Positions 35,800-44,684 of a stretch of DNA of 64,000 nt are shown piece after piece (position 1 is the first letter of the stretch; each line of letters starts with the position of its first letter). The notes under the pieces are model-generated. The model worked only from the letters and a program-made list of their open reading frames with translations. It was not told the origin of the DNA and did no database searches. This stretch comes from Ureibacillus sp. FSL W7-1570 (lineage in GTDB: Bacteria; Bacillota; Bacilli; Bacillales_A; Planococcaceae): NCBI RefSeq assembly GCF_038593265.1, contig NZ_CP151979.1, positions 1,364,001-1,428,000 of the forward strand, read 5' to 3'. The position numbers and the translations under genes were made by a program.

Positions 35800-36129
35800 A
35801 TGAAGAATCAAATACCTATAATAGAAGTTTACGGCGCAGACCAAATTTGCGCCAGCTGCGTCAATGCCCCTTCTTCCAAAGATACTTATGAATGGTTGGA
35901 AGCCGCCATCAGCCGTAAATTTCCGGATCAGCCTTTTAAAATCCGCTACATTGACATCAATCAGCCATTGACGGACAAACGGGATCAGGAATACGCTGAG
36001 CGCATTCATAATGATGAATTTTTTTATCCCCTTGTCCTCATTAATGATGAAGTGGTCGGGGAAGGATATATCCAAATAAAGCCTGTATTCAAGGCACTTG
36101 AAAAATTGGGTTTCGTACCCGCTGAATAA
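35800..36129 (+). CDS. yuzD: YuzD-like thioredoxin-fold protein (DUF1462)
   Basis: A 109-residue protein starting MKNQIPIIEVYGADQICASC; the CASC pair lies at the position of a thioredoxin active site, and FYPLVLINDEVVGEGYI resembles the cis-Pro side of that fold. Divergent from yutI, which suggests a role near Fe-S assembly; not proven. Confidence 0.82.
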   Translation: MKNQIPIIEVYGADQICASCVNAPSSKDTYEWLEAAISRKFPDQPFKIRYIDINQPLTDKRDQEYAERIHNDEFFYPLVLINDEVVGEGYIQIKPVFKALEKLGFVPAE

Positions 36130-36145
36130 CCGGCATCCAAACAGC

Positions 36146-36185
36146 CAAAAATTCGCAAGCACCCTTAAGTACTTGCGAATTTTTG
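36146..36185. terminator. Bidirectional terminator between yuzD and yutJ
   Basis: A perfect 14-bp stem, CAAAAATTCGCAAG (36146-36159) with CTTGCGAATTTTTG (36172-36185). Confidence 0.85.
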
Positions 36186-36188
36186 CAA

Positions 36189-37259
36189 TCAGTTATCGTT
36201 TTGACGTTTATACATCCAAAGCAAACCAGACTTCAATAGGCGGGCGATTCTGCCGGTCATTGTTTTATCGGCAATATATACAAACCCTTGTTTTTTCCCT
36301 AATGAACCCATAAAACCTTTTAATTTGATTTCCGGCATTTTTTCCGGCAATTTTTCGCCTTTCCATCGCAATTTCAACACATGGGAAACCCGTTCAGCTT
36401 GTTCTTCCGCCAGCTGCGCACTCGCAGGCAAATCGGATGATGCACAATCTCCGACAACATAGACATGTTCATCATCAACCAATTGGAAATATTGGTTGAC
36501 AAGTGGACGGCCTTTTTTGTCTTTTTGAGCATCCATTTCCCGGACAATTTTCACTGGGCGCACACCAGCTGTCCAAACAATCGCATCCGCTTCAATCACT
36601 TCATCGTGATTGTACAATTTTCCAGGTTCCACTTTGGTGATATTCGATTCCGGAATGATTTCCACATTATTATCTTCAAACCACTCTTTTACATATTTGC
36701 TCAATTTTTCAGGAAAATCGCGCAAAATGCGTTTTGAACGGTCAAACAATTTGATTTGCAAATCGGAACGGCTCTCCCTCAATTCGCTTGCAATTTCGAT
36801 TCCGCTCAAACCTGCTCCTACAATGGCCACCACCGAACCGGGAGGGAGTCCGCATAACATTTCAAAGGTTTTGCGAGAGTTTGCAATTGTTTGGATGCTT
36901 AATGTGTTTTCCTCCGCACCTGGTACACCGTGATAATCGTCCTCACATCCAAGCCCAATGACTAAATCATCATACGGTATTTCTCTGCCGTCTTCCAAAT
37001 AGACCTTTTTCTCTTTGCGATCGATTTTAGTAACTTCTCCATACACTTTTTCCAATCGTTCATGCTCCGGGAAATTCACACGCACTTTTTTATCCGTTGT
37101 TGTTCCTGCTGCAAGTGCGTAAAACTCGGTTTTCAAACTATGGAACGGGTTACGGTCCACTAAAATGATCATTGTATCCTCTGGAAATTGGTTAGGCAAT
37201 AAACGCAACAAAATGCGCATATTTCCATAACCGCCGCCCAATAAAACAAGTCTTTTCAT
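36189..37259 (-). CDS. yutJ: NADH dehydrogenase-like flavoprotein YutJ
   Basis: A 356-residue type II NADH dehydrogenase-like oxidoreductase. FAD site LVLLGGGYGNMRIL at the N-terminus, NAD site VAIVGAGLSGIEIASEL in the middle, and the FAD-ribityl motif YVVGDCASSD. It would oxidise NADH at the membrane surface without pumping protons. ATG 37259 follows AGGGGAG. Its promoter carries two Rex-type operators, which fits control by the NADH/NAD+ ratio. Confidence 0.88.
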   Translation of the reverse strand: MKRLVLLGGGYGNMRILLRLLPNQFPEDTMIILVDRNPFHSLKTEFYALAAGTTTDKKVRVNFPEHERLEKVYGEVTKIDRKEKKVYLEDGREIPYDDLVIGLGCEDDYHGVPGAEENTLSIQTIANSRKTFEMLCGLPPGSVVAIVGAGLSGIEIASELRESRSDLQIKLFDRSKRILRDFPEKLSKYVKEWFEDNNVEIIPESNITKVEPGKLYNHDEVIEADAIVWTAGVRPVKIVREMDAQKDKKGRPLVNQYFQLVDDEHVYVVGDCASSDLPASAQLAEEQAERVSHVLKLRWKGEKLPEKMPEIKLKGFMGSLGKKQGFVYIADKTMTGRIARLLKSGLLWMYKRQNDN

Positions 37260-37315
37260 AGAAAACTCCCCTAATTTATTTTGTCCAAAAAGTTCACATT
37301 TTCTACACAACCAAT

Positions 37316-37344
37316 AGTATATAACATTGTGAGGAGTTTCACAA
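37316..37344 (-). promoter_or_regulatory. Promoter of yutJ
   Basis: On the minus strand TTGTGA (37339-37344), 17-bp spacer, TATACT (37316-37321). The -35 and spacer overlap the first Rex-type site. Confidence 0.65.
37327..37344. promoter_or_regulatory. Rex-type operator 1
   Basis: TTGTGAGGAGTTTCACAA matches the Rex consensus TTGTGAA-N4-TTCACAA with one mismatch and covers the -35 region of the yutJ promoter. Confidence 0.75.
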
Positions 37345-37350
37345 TATTTT

Positions 37351-37368
37351 TTGTGAATGATTTCACAA
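37351..37368. promoter_or_regulatory. Rex-type operator 2
   Basis: TTGTGAATGATTTCACAA is a perfect match to TTGTGAA-N4-TTCACAA, 24 bp from operator 1. Rex represses when NADH is low and lets go when NADH rises. Confidence 0.85.
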
Positions 37369-37380
37369 AATCTGATTTTA

Positions 37381-37409
37381 TTGACGAATAAGAAAATTCA
37401 GAGTAGGAT
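37381..37409 (+). promoter_or_regulatory. Candidate promoter of yuzB
   Basis: TTGACG (37381-37386), 17-bp spacer, TAGGAT (37404-37409), reading toward yuzB. Confidence 0.5.
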
Positions 37410-37432
37410 TTCTTTGAGTGAGGTGAACAGAA

Positions 37433-37669
37433 GTGAATCCGCTGGTTGAATTTTGCATTTCCAACTTGGCCATGGGATCGCAAGAAACTTATGATGTTTT
37501 GGAAAACGATCCGAATATCGATGTGCTTGAATATGGTTGCTTAAGTTATTGTTCACGATGCGCCGAAAAATTGTATGCGCTCGTGAATGGAGATATAGTC
37601 GAAGCTGATGCACCTGAAGAATTGACCAAAAAAATATATCAACATATTGAAGAAAATCCGCTTTTTTAA
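37433..37669 (+). CDS. yuzB: YuzB-like small protein (DUF1450)
   Basis: A 78-residue protein with Cys residues in [12 protein letters not shown] and [12 protein letters not shown], the pattern of the DUF1450/YuzB family, which may bind metal or a cluster. GTG 37433 follows AGGTG. Divergent from yutJ across the Rex-type sites, so both may respond to redox state. Confidence 0.82.
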   Translation: MNPLVEFCISNLAMGSQETYDVLENDPNIDVLEYGCLSYCSRCAEKLYALVNGDIVEADAPEELTKKIYQHIEENPLF

Positions 37670-37681
37670 TGCAATAAATGG

Positions 37682-37708
37682 GGGGCTGTTTTGAAAATGG
37701 ACAGCCCC
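37682..37708. terminator. Terminator between yuzB and yutF
   Basis: GGGGCTGT (37682-37689) pairs with ACAGCCCC (37701-37708); a modest T-rich tail follows on the plus side only. Confidence 0.65.
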
Positions 37709-37719
37709 TTTATGTTTTT

Positions 37720-38484
37720 CTAAATCTCCAAACCGCTTAAATCGTCTACAACATAAGTCGGTTGCAGCTCTTTTTCTTTCACGGTCTCCGTTCTCACAAC
37801 CCCGGTATTGACATGGACGGTATCACAACCGAAACGGATTCCGCATAAAATATCCGTATCGTAATTGTCTCCAATCATCAGCATCTCTTCTTTCGCATAC
37901 CCGTATTCCTGCCGGATCATGTCGAGCATCACCGGCGACGGCTTCCCCATAAAAACCGGCTCCACATTGCACACTTGGCTGACAAGCTTGACAAACGATC
38001 CGTTTCCCGGGTGGAATCCTTCCTCCGTCGGAAACCGGATATCCTCATTTGTCCCAATTAATGCGGCTCCATTTTGTACCGCAAGACAAGCCTTGGTCAG
38101 CTTGTCATAAGTAATTTCCCGGTCAATGCCCATCACCACCACATCGGGTTGCTCTTCCACCACCGCAATATTCTGCTGCTTGAAGGCATGGCGGATGCCA
38201 TCCTGTCCAATGACAAACACTTTCGCCTTCCCGAAATGTTCCCTCACATATTTGGCGGTCACTAAGGCGCTTGAATAGATTTGTTTTTCTGAAGCATCCA
38301 CCCCGAATTGCCGGAGCGTTTCTTTAATTTGGGACGGCGTTTTCGAAGAGTTATTCGTTACAAAAAAGACGTCCAACCGCTTTTTTTGTAATTGATGAAT
38401 AAAATCTACCGCACTCGGGATGGCTTTCTTGCCACGGTAAATGGTGCCATCCAAATCAAAACAGAAAGCCCGATACCGTTTCAT
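37720..38484 (-). CDS. yutF: HAD-type phosphatase, NagD/YutF family
   Basis: A 254-residue HAD hydrolase. Catalytic motif FDLDGTIYRG (both Asp), motif II VTNNSS, the Lys in MGKPSP and motif IV GDNYDTDI are intact, with a C2 cap as in p-nitrophenylphosphatase/NagD enzymes. It probably dephosphorylates a small sugar phosphate or nucleotide. Start overlaps the yutE stop by four bases. Confidence 0.9.
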   Translation of the reverse strand: MKRYRAFCFDLDGTIYRGKKAIPSAVDFIHQLQKKRLDVFFVTNNSSKTPSQIKETLRQFGVDASEKQIYSSALVTAKYVREHFGKAKVFVIGQDGIRHAFKQQNIAVVEEQPDVVVMGIDREITYDKLTKACLAVQNGAALIGTNEDIRFPTEEGFHPGNGSFVKLVSQVCNVEPVFMGKPSPVMLDMIRQEYGYAKEEMLMIGDNYDTDILCGIRFGCDTVHVNTGVVRTETVKEKELQPTYVVDDLSGLEI

Positions 38485-38933
38485 TCATGATCCTCCGGTA
38501 AGAATGCCGAAACGGGTCCCAGTTCATTTTCCAAATATTGAGTGACTTCCCCTGAAAAAGTTTTTAAATACGGCACTGTATTTTTCAATACCTCGTACAC
38601 TTTCTCAATATCCACTTGTATAAATTCACGGACGAGGTTTTTGCGCAAACTGATCAACTCTTTGAACGGTTTTTCTTTCTCTGCGGCGATCACTTTCTCA
38701 TCGATTAAAATGTCAATGATATCATCATAGCTTCCCGGATCTCTCATGATAAATCCGTCGATCATCAAGTTTCCGACATCGATAACCGATTCGATGGCAT
38801 TATGGGCGATGCGCTCCAACGCCAATTTTGTTATATCATCTTTTAGCCAGTCCTGCTTTTGTTCAAAAATGGAGATGATTTCATCCAAATATTTTAATGT
38901 GCTTGTGATTTTTTTTCGGTCTACGAAATACAT
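38481..38933 (-). CDS. yutE: HepT-like DUF86 protein YutE
   Basis: A 150-residue helical protein of the DUF86 family. The R-x4-6-H motif of HepT toxins is weakened: LERIAHNAIESVIDVGN and LRKNLVREFIQVD. HepT toxins normally pair with an MntA nucleotidyltransferase antitoxin; none is adjacent. ATG 38933 has GGAGG seven bases upstream. First gene of the yutE-yutF pair. Confidence 0.85.
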   Translation of the reverse strand: MYFVDRKKITSTLKYLDEIISIFEQKQDWLKDDITKLALERIAHNAIESVIDVGNLMIDGFIMRDPGSYDDIIDILIDEKVIAAEKEKPFKELISLRKNLVREFIQVDIEKVYEVLKNTVPYLKTFSGEVTQYLENELGPVSAFLPEDHE

Positions 38934-39020
38934 GACAAATGCCTCCAATTCGAAAAGTTGATTGATGTCTCGTTTCTATAGTAACATATTGTGTAGTATT
39001 GGAAGGAGAACAAAACTGCG

Positions 39021-39287
39021 ATGGAACGTTTTTTCTTATATGATGATGTGGAAGATACAAAAACACGGTTCGTCAGCTTTACCGGCAGAAGTTTGCGCTA
39101 TGATTTGGCCATTGTCCAATCCACAAAATTCTATGGAAAAGTGCTCGTTTTGGATATGCAATCCAGCCGCTTTGCCATCATCGGACCCGACGATTTGGAA
39201 GAGCCCGGCTATTTGGAATATGTTTTTAATAAAACGGAAGAAGAAGCTGAAGACTTGAGAGAATATTTAATGGAATTATTATCATAA
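39021..39287 (+). CDS. DUF3055 family protein
   Basis: An 88-residue acidic protein beginning MERFFLYDDVEDTKTRFVSF, typical of the DUF3055 family of Bacillales; FAIIGPDDLEEPGYLEY is conserved. No function known. GGAAGGAG precedes the ATG. Divergent from yutE. Confidence 0.82.
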   Translation: MERFFLYDDVEDTKTRFVSFTGRSLRYDLAIVQSTKFYGKVLVLDMQSSRFAIIGPDDLEEPGYLEYVFNKTEEEAEDLREYLMELLS

Positions 39288-39289
39288 TA

Positions 39290-39323
39290 AACAGGCCATC
39301 TCCCGATTTGGAGATGGCCTGTT
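39290..39323. terminator. Bidirectional terminator
   Basis: A perfect 14-bp stem, AACAGGCCATCTCC (39290-39303) with GGAGATGGCCTGTT (39310-39323), between convergent DUF3055 and yutD genes. Confidence 0.9.
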
Positions 39324-39327
39324 GGTT

Positions 39328-39660
39328 TTATGATCGCTTATCGTAAGAATGTCCATTTGGAGCTGATACATGCTTCTCTTGCGGCACACGGCCAATTTTC
39401 TTCAAAATGAAATAAGCACAGCCAAAATTGCAATACTCGAATAAATAATCTTGCACAGTGCTTATTTTATTGTCATAAGTGGATTTTTGATTGCGGTCAT
39501 CAAAAAACCCCTTCAGTCTTAACTGGCCATATCCCCAATCGCCGACAATATAATCGTACTTTGCCAATACATCCGTATAACGGTTCACGAAGGCTTCCCC
39601 TTGGAATCCGTCACGATAATTCTCGATCAATTCATAAGCAATCCCATCGACCAATATCAT
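39328..39660 (-). CDS. yutD: YutD-like protein (DUF1027)
   Basis: A 110-residue protein with the YutD family core YRDGFQGEAFVNRYTDVLAK, YIVGDWGYGQLRLKGFF and FEYCNFGCAYFILKK. Function unknown. ATG 39660 is seven bases after GGAGG; the longer frame overlapping lipA is not supported. Follows lipA by 25 bases and is probably cotranscribed, as in B. subtilis. Confidence 0.88.
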   Translation of the reverse strand: MILVDGIAYELIENYRDGFQGEAFVNRYTDVLAKYDYIVGDWGYGQLRLKGFFDDRNQKSTYDNKISTVQDYLFEYCNFGCAYFILKKIGRVPQEKHVSAPNGHSYDKRS

Positions 39661-39685
39661 CCATACACCTCCAATTCCAAGACGC

Positions 39686-40585
39686 TTACATTTCGGCTTG
39701 GAGTTGTCGAGTTTTCGTTGCTTCATTCACTTGTTCATCCGCATGATAACTGCTTCGAACCAATGGACCCGCTTCGCAATGTTTGAAGCCTTTTTCCATG
39801 GCTATTTTTCGGAGCTTTCCGAATTCCAATGGCGTATAGTATTTTTTTACAGGCAAATGTTTTTTCGTCGGCTGCAAATATTGGCCGATCGTCATGATAT
39901 CCACATTGTTCGCCCGCAAATCATCCATAACTTCCAAAATTTCATCCCACGTTTCACCGAGACCGATCATTAAGGAAGATTTTGTCGGGATATCCGGTTG
40001 CATTTCTTTCGCTCTGCGCAAAAATTCCAGCGAACGGTCATACGTGGCGCGGGCACGCACCCGTGGGGTAAGTCTTCTGACTGTTTCAATATTATGGTTC
40101 AATATATCTGGTCTTGCTTCCATAAGGATTTGCAAATTCTCTTCCTTTCCGCCTAAATCGGAAGGAAGTACTTCAATGGATGTTTGTGGCGATTTGCGGC
40201 GAATCGCACGAATCGTTTCGGCCATGATGCCGGCCCCGCCGTCTTTCAGATCGTCCCGGGCCACCATTGTAATCACCACGTGTTTTAAGTTCATAATTTT
40301 CACGGAATCAGCCACACGTTCCGGCTCTTCCAAATCCAGCTCTGTAGGAAGCCCCGTCTTCACCGCACAGAATCGGCAGGCGCGGGTGCAAACAGAACCC
40401 AGGATCATCATCGTAGCCGTCCTTCTTTCTCCCCAACATTCATGAATGTTGGGGCAGCGGGCTTCTTCACAAACGGTATGCAAGTTTTTTTCCCGCATCA
40501 ACTTTTTTAAATCTCTATATTCTTCATTCGTATTAAGCTTTATTTTCAACCATTCGGGTTTTCTCAAAATTTCTTTTCCGCTCAC
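39686..40585 (-). CDS. lipA: Lipoyl synthase
   Basis: A 299-residue radical SAM enzyme that inserts two sulfur atoms into protein-bound octanoyl chains. It shows the auxiliary-cluster motif C-x4-C-x5-C ([12 protein letters not shown]), the radical SAM motif C-x3-C-x2-C (CTRACRFC) and the C-terminal RSSYHA that ligates the auxiliary cluster through Ser. Full length. The auxiliary cluster is the sulfur donor, linking it functionally to the SUF genes. Confidence 0.96.
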   Translation of the reverse strand: MSGKEILRKPEWLKIKLNTNEEYRDLKKLMREKNLHTVCEEARCPNIHECWGERRTATMMILGSVCTRACRFCAVKTGLPTELDLEEPERVADSVKIMNLKHVVITMVARDDLKDGGAGIMAETIRAIRRKSPQTSIEVLPSDLGGKEENLQILMEARPDILNHNIETVRRLTPRVRARATYDRSLEFLRRAKEMQPDIPTKSSLMIGLGETWDEILEVMDDLRANNVDIMTIGQYLQPTKKHLPVKKYYTPLEFGKLRKIAMEKGFKHCEAGPLVRSSYHADEQVNEATKTRQLQAEM

Positions 40586-40700
40586 TTTGTATCAGCCCCT
40601 ATCCATGAAGAAAAAATGGTTTTACCTACTACTTGTCAATATAACATGATAATGGTTTTGCAACAACTGACAATATCGCAAGTCCGAGAAAAAATTCTTA

Positions 40701-41477
40701 TTATTCATATGGAACCGGCACTTCTACAGAAGGTTGCGCCCCATCTCCACCGTTTGTATAAATATTCGGCACTTGGCTTCTCGTCAATCCAATGGCCACC
40801 GGGATGGATTGTTCCACCGTTGTCGTTTTGCTGGCGAATGGAACAATGATTTGAACATTCACTTTAAAATTAATGCTGATTTCTACAAGCGCATTATTAA
40901 TTCCGAACTCTGTAATCTTAGTGGAAACATCGCTTGCCACATTTCCAATGATATGGAATCGGATAGGCACTTTTGGCCCCAAGTTGCCCAAAAGAGGCAA
41001 ATTCAATGCCTGGGCGATCGGCACAAGGAATACGATTCCATCCCCTTTTTGAATTTCATCCACATCATATTCCACATTATCCAAGTCGGGAAGTTGGGAT
41101 AAGTCTCCCTTTTCCGCCATTTCAAGATGTTCTTTCACGAGGGTGGTCGTTTCCGCACGGACCTGGTTGATGATTTCGGTATTGAATTTTGTCGTCAGCA
41201 TATAATCGGATTCGGTCGGCAAATCTTCTATAATCTCGTTGATGTCCAACACGCTCGATGTTCTGGCATTAATCGCTTTGCTGACGACATGGGAAGCGAT
41301 CTTCCTCGTCTGCACTTCAGCATAATCCAAGTATATAGGCATTAAACGGGAATTTAAAAAATATAAAAATAATACCAACGTGAGAACAAAACTCATCAGA
41401 AATAGAGCGAAACGGTTCGATCTTTTCCTTCTTTTCGGCGCCCTGAACATCATTCTGCGAGGTCTTCGTGAAAACAA
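40701..41477 (-). CDS. yunB: Sporulation protein YunB
   Basis: A 258-residue membrane-anchored protein: Arg/Lys-rich N-terminus, one helix (about 22-42), then an extracytoplasmic domain with VGKAINA-like VSKAINARTSSVLDIN and ending in VPVPYE. YunB is made in the mother cell under SigE in B. subtilis, so its presence indicates a spore former. TTG 41477 is preferred because AGGAGGA is six bases upstream; ATG 41495 has no site. Confidence 0.85.
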   Translation of the reverse strand: MFSRRPRRMMFRAPKRRKRSNRFALFLMSFVLTLVLFLYFLNSRLMPIYLDYAEVQTRKIASHVVSKAINARTSSVLDINEIIEDLPTESDYMLTTKFNTEIINQVRAETTTLVKEHLEMAEKGDLSQLPDLDNVEYDVDEIQKGDGIVFLVPIAQALNLPLLGNLGPKVPIRFHIIGNVASDVSTKITEFGINNALVEISINFKVNVQIIVPFASKTTTVEQSIPVAIGLTRSQVPNIYTNGGDGAQPSVEVPVPYE

Positions 41478-41518
41478 AAAATCTCCTCCTAGCAAATTTT
41501 ATGACCAGGAGAAGATGA

Positions 41519-41626
41519 CTATTCAAACACCCATTCTTTGCGCTCTTTGAACAAAACATTATATGATCCAAACATCGGAACGCCAATTTCTTTAGAGATG
41601 CCGTTTACAATACTCGATGAGCACAT
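41519..41626 (-). CDS. Possible 35-residue small protein overlapping the 3' end of yunD
   Basis: A reading frame from ATG 41626 to TAG 41519, overlapping yunD by 35 bases, would give a 35-residue peptide with NGISKEIGVPMFGSYNVLFK and KERKEWVFE. The sequence is protein-like and fills the yunD-yunB gap, but the only ribosome binding site (AGGG) directly abuts the ATG. Could be a real small protein or the end of a longer form reached by frameshifting. Confidence 0.35.
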   Translation of the reverse strand: MCSSSIVNGISKEIGVPMFGSYNVLFKERKEWVFE

Positions 41627-42965
41627 CCCTCAGAAAGTAAGGCAAATAATATTTCTTTTTTGCATATTTGAAATTAGGGAAGAAATAGCCAAAGGTGAAC
41701 ATATCAAGGGTCGCCAATTGATAAGTTTTATTCAAATCGCAAATTTCCCCACGTACGATCAATTCGCGATTTTGATTGACCGAAAATTCATAGGTCAAAA
41801 TCTTGCCGAAAATTAATCCTCTAAAGCCCAGCCCCTTCAGTTCAAGCTGCGACCACTCTTCATTTTTCGCCTGCAGATACACTTCTTTCAGCTGACGGCC
41901 TGTCAATTCCACCACACACAAATTGATTGGATGAGGCAAAATCCGGTGAATATCATATTTGCTCACATTCCCTTTTTTCAAGCCATCCAAAAAGATGCCC
42001 GCGTTGAACATCGCACAATCGGCACCCGTATGTTCCAATACCGCTTTCGCAAAAAGCCTGGAAATCTGGGAATGATGGAACCATTCCTTATTATAACTTT
42101 TCGCCGATTGGAAAATGGTTTCGTCCATCAACTCTTTTCCCGTCTTGGCCAACTGTTCAAGAAACTCCAATTCCCCCTCGATTTCCGGCAACAACGCATT
42201 ATCAATCACCATTTCTTCTTTGCGGATGATTTTTTTCCGTTCATGATCAAATTGGATCATTAAATGCCCAGTATAGGCCCCGAATTTTCCGCAGCCTGTG
42301 AGCAATACTCCATTCACCCATTTTCCTTCTTCCAAAAAATGATGGGTGTGGGCGCCAAAAATCACATCCAATTCGGGGCATTCCTGAGCCAATAATTCAT
42401 CTTCCGTAATCCCCAAATGGGACAGGCACAACAGAATATCCACTTCTTTTCTCAATTCTTTGGCAACCGCTTTAATCTCATTTCTCGGCTCCGTAATATC
42501 CCAATGAAGCTCTCGATAAAATAATTCATAAAAAGCTGTGGCACCAATCACGCCAATTTTTGTACCGTATTTCGTCCTTAAAATGGTATAAGGTTTCAGC
42601 CACTTGGGATTCTCCCGGTTTGCCGCCTGCAAATTGGCGACGACCACCTCGAAATCCGCTTCATCATATAGATGATAAAGCTCCTCAAAAGACAATGTGA
42701 TCCCTTCATTATTGCCGATCGTCACCACATCATACCCGGCTTCATTCAATAACTTTACATTCCCCATACCGATTGTCGCTTCCGTATAAATATTGGAACG
42801 GTCCAAATGGTCGCCAATATCGAATAAAAAACTGGGCTCCCCTTTTTCGGCATAAGCAAGACGCTCGTTGCGAATGAAATATTGTGAACGCAGCCAATAT
42901 TCGAAATGGCTATGTATGTCATTGGTATGATAAAAATGAATCGTTTCAAGCAAACTGCTCACCAT
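41592..42965 (-). CDS. yunD: 5'-nucleotidase/metallophosphoesterase YunD
   Basis: A 457-residue two-domain enzyme. The metallophosphoesterase motifs FYHTNDIHSHFE, FDIGDHLDR, IGNNEGIT, SHLGI and FGAHTHH are complete, and the C-terminal domain carries substrate-binding LPHPINLCVVELTGRQ and LKGLGFRG. No signal peptide, so it acts in the cytoplasm on nucleotides or a related phosphoester. The ATG at 42965 has GAGAG very close; the next GTG is possible. Confidence 0.88.
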   Translation of the reverse strand: MVSSLLETIHFYHTNDIHSHFEYWLRSQYFIRNERLAYAEKGEPSFLFDIGDHLDRSNIYTEATIGMGNVKLLNEAGYDVVTIGNNEGITLSFEELYHLYDEADFEVVVANLQAANRENPKWLKPYTILRTKYGTKIGVIGATAFYELFYRELHWDITEPRNEIKAVAKELRKEVDILLCLSHLGITEDELLAQECPELDVIFGAHTHHFLEEGKWVNGVLLTGCGKFGAYTGHLMIQFDHERKKIIRKEEMVIDNALLPEIEGELEFLEQLAKTGKELMDETIFQSAKSYNKEWFHHSQISRLFAKAVLEHTGADCAMFNAGIFLDGLKKGNVSKYDIHRILPHPINLCVVELTGRQLKEVYLQAKNEEWSQLELKGLGFRGLIFGKILTYEFSVNQNRELIVRGEICDLNKTYQLATLDMFTFGYFFPNFKYAKKKYYLPYFLRDVLIEYCKRHL

Positions 42966-42974
42966 CTCTCAACA

Positions 42975-43796
42975 TTAAACTAGCCCTTCTATTATAGAAC
43001 GGACGCCGATCAACACCATAACGATTTGCAACACAAGCACAACCGTTTTTGATTTCAGCCGTTTGTTTAAAGCCGATCCCAATTTTGCTCCGACATAAGC
43101 TCCGATAATGACAGGAACGGTATAATGCCATGGAACATTCCCCAAATAAATATGGCTCAAGGAATTAACAATGGATGTCAAAAACACCATAAACATGGAC
43201 GTCGCGACTGCAACATGCGGCGGGAAACGGAACAACATCACCATTGCCGGAACCATTAATGATCCCCCGCCAATGCCGAATAAACCCGAAATCATTCCGA
43301 CAAAAAAAGAAAAGACAAATGCAAACCATATCGGGTATCCGTATTCAAAAGTTTGCCCTTGGCGATCGGTAAAACTTCTTTTTAACCCGTGTTCAAGAAA
43401 CCAGTGAATCGGTTTCAATTTGTCCCGAACAAATAATATCGCTGACAAAACGATCAATAAAATACCGAAATACAGATTAAATGAATCAATATTCAATCCC
43501 TTGTTCAACCATGCCCCCAAAACCGCCCCGGGCGCGCTTCCGATAAAAAAAATCAATCCGCTGACGAAATCCACCTGCTTTGATCTCATGTAGGAAATCG
43601 TTGATGATAACCCGATAAAAATCATCATTATGACGGATAAACCGACAACCCGCTGTGGCGTAATGTCCGGGAAAAAATTCAAATTGATTCCGAAATACAA
43701 CGTTGCCGGGATCAGAATGACTCCCCCACCCAATCCGACAAGCGATCCCAGTATTCCGGCACAAAGCGCAATGACTGCGAGAAGCAAATATTCCAT
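42975..43796 (-). CDS. yunE: TauE/SafE-family anion permease YunE
   Basis: A 273-residue membrane protein with about eight helices in two repeated halves, each starting with a Gly-rich motif (LGSLVGLGGGVILIPA and SGLFGIGGGSLMVPAM). The family exports or imports sulfite, sulfoacetate and related anions. The start overlaps the yunF stop by one base (TAATG). Confidence 0.88.
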   Translation of the reverse strand: MEYLLLAVIALCAGILGSLVGLGGGVILIPATLYFGINLNFFPDITPQRVVGLSVIMMIFIGLSSTISYMRSKQVDFVSGLIFFIGSAPGAVLGAWLNKGLNIDSFNLYFGILLIVLSAILFVRDKLKPIHWFLEHGLKRSFTDRQGQTFEYGYPIWFAFVFSFFVGMISGLFGIGGGSLMVPAMVMLFRFPPHVAVATSMFMVFLTSIVNSLSHIYLGNVPWHYTVPVIIGAYVGAKLGSALNKRLKSKTVVLVLQIVMVLIGVRSIIEGLV

Positions 43797-44650
43797 TAAA
43801 ATTCCCCTTCGAAAAGATTTAATTGTTTCGGTGCAAGCCCCTCATATTCTATCTTTAATATTTCCTGAAGCGATTTGGCGTTATTTGCGGCATGGTGTCC
43901 GGAATTGTTGTTAAACAGCACGTACACTTCTTCCGCATCCGCTTCCAATTCTCTAATGGATTTTGCCAATTCTTCCAATTCCGCTTTGCTATAGTCATAT
44001 AGAAAGCGTACTTCTCTCCAGTTGGGTGCACCATTATTTCTCCATCCAAAAACATTTCTCCCGTGAAGACGCACCAATGCTTTCTTGTTCGTCGCTTTCG
44101 GAACAAACGGCACCGAACCGATACCTGCCTGCGGTTCATCGCAGACGGTATGGATGAAGCCATTCTCCCTCAAAAATTGGATCGTCGCCTCTTCCCTGCC
44201 CTGCTGAAACCAGGTCTGATTGCGGAATTCAATGGCGATTGGGAACTCCTCCAATTGCTTTTTTATATACAAAAGATACTTTACATTTTGAGAAGTGCAA
44301 TCAAACCATGGCGGAAATTGGGCAAGGATCATCCCCAATTTATTGAACTTTTGAAAAGCATTGGCACACTGTCGGAATGCTTCAAACATTTCCCTTTGGT
44401 CCTGATAAGGAAGCTCATCTCTCTTATGGCCGGTCATCCCTTGATACGCCTTGACGATAAATTGAAAATTTTCCGGCGTTTCTTCCACCCATTTTTCAAC
44501 GTTTTTCACCGATGGAATGGCATAGAAGGATGTATCGACCTCAACGATTGGAAAATGGCCGCTATAATCAAAGAGTTTATCTTTCTTCGCGGAATTTTCC
44601 CGATAAAGGGAAGGATGGTCCCCCCATCCAGTAAGACCAATTTTAATCAT
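43796..44650 (-). CDS. yunF: DUF72 family protein YunF
   Basis: A 284-residue TIM-barrel-like protein of the DUF72 family: IKIGLTGWGDHPSLY, VEVDTSFYAIPS, FPIAIEFRNQTWF and VYVLFNNNSGHHAANNAKSL. Function not established. First gene of yunF-yunE-yunD-(small ORF)-yunB. An insertion sequence ends only 35 bases upstream of its start, so its native promoter has been displaced. Confidence 0.88.
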   Translation of the reverse strand: MIKIGLTGWGDHPSLYRENSAKKDKLFDYSGHFPIVEVDTSFYAIPSVKNVEKWVEETPENFQFIVKAYQGMTGHKRDELPYQDQREMFEAFRQCANAFQKFNKLGMILAQFPPWFDCTSQNVKYLLYIKKQLEEFPIAIEFRNQTWFQQGREEATIQFLRENGFIHTVCDEPQAGIGSVPFVPKATNKKALVRLHGRNVFGWRNNGAPNWREVRFLYDYSKAELEELAKSIRELEADAEEVYVLFNNNSGHHAANNAKSLQEILKIEYEGLAPKQLNLFEGEF

Positions 44651-44684
44651 TTCTTCCTCTCCATTTTATCTCATTTTTACATAT

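Noticed and set aside
37334..37357. TTCACAA-N6-TTGTGAA palindrome between the two Rex-type sites
   Set aside because: It is just the facing halves of the two operators and has the wrong orientation and spacing for Rex.
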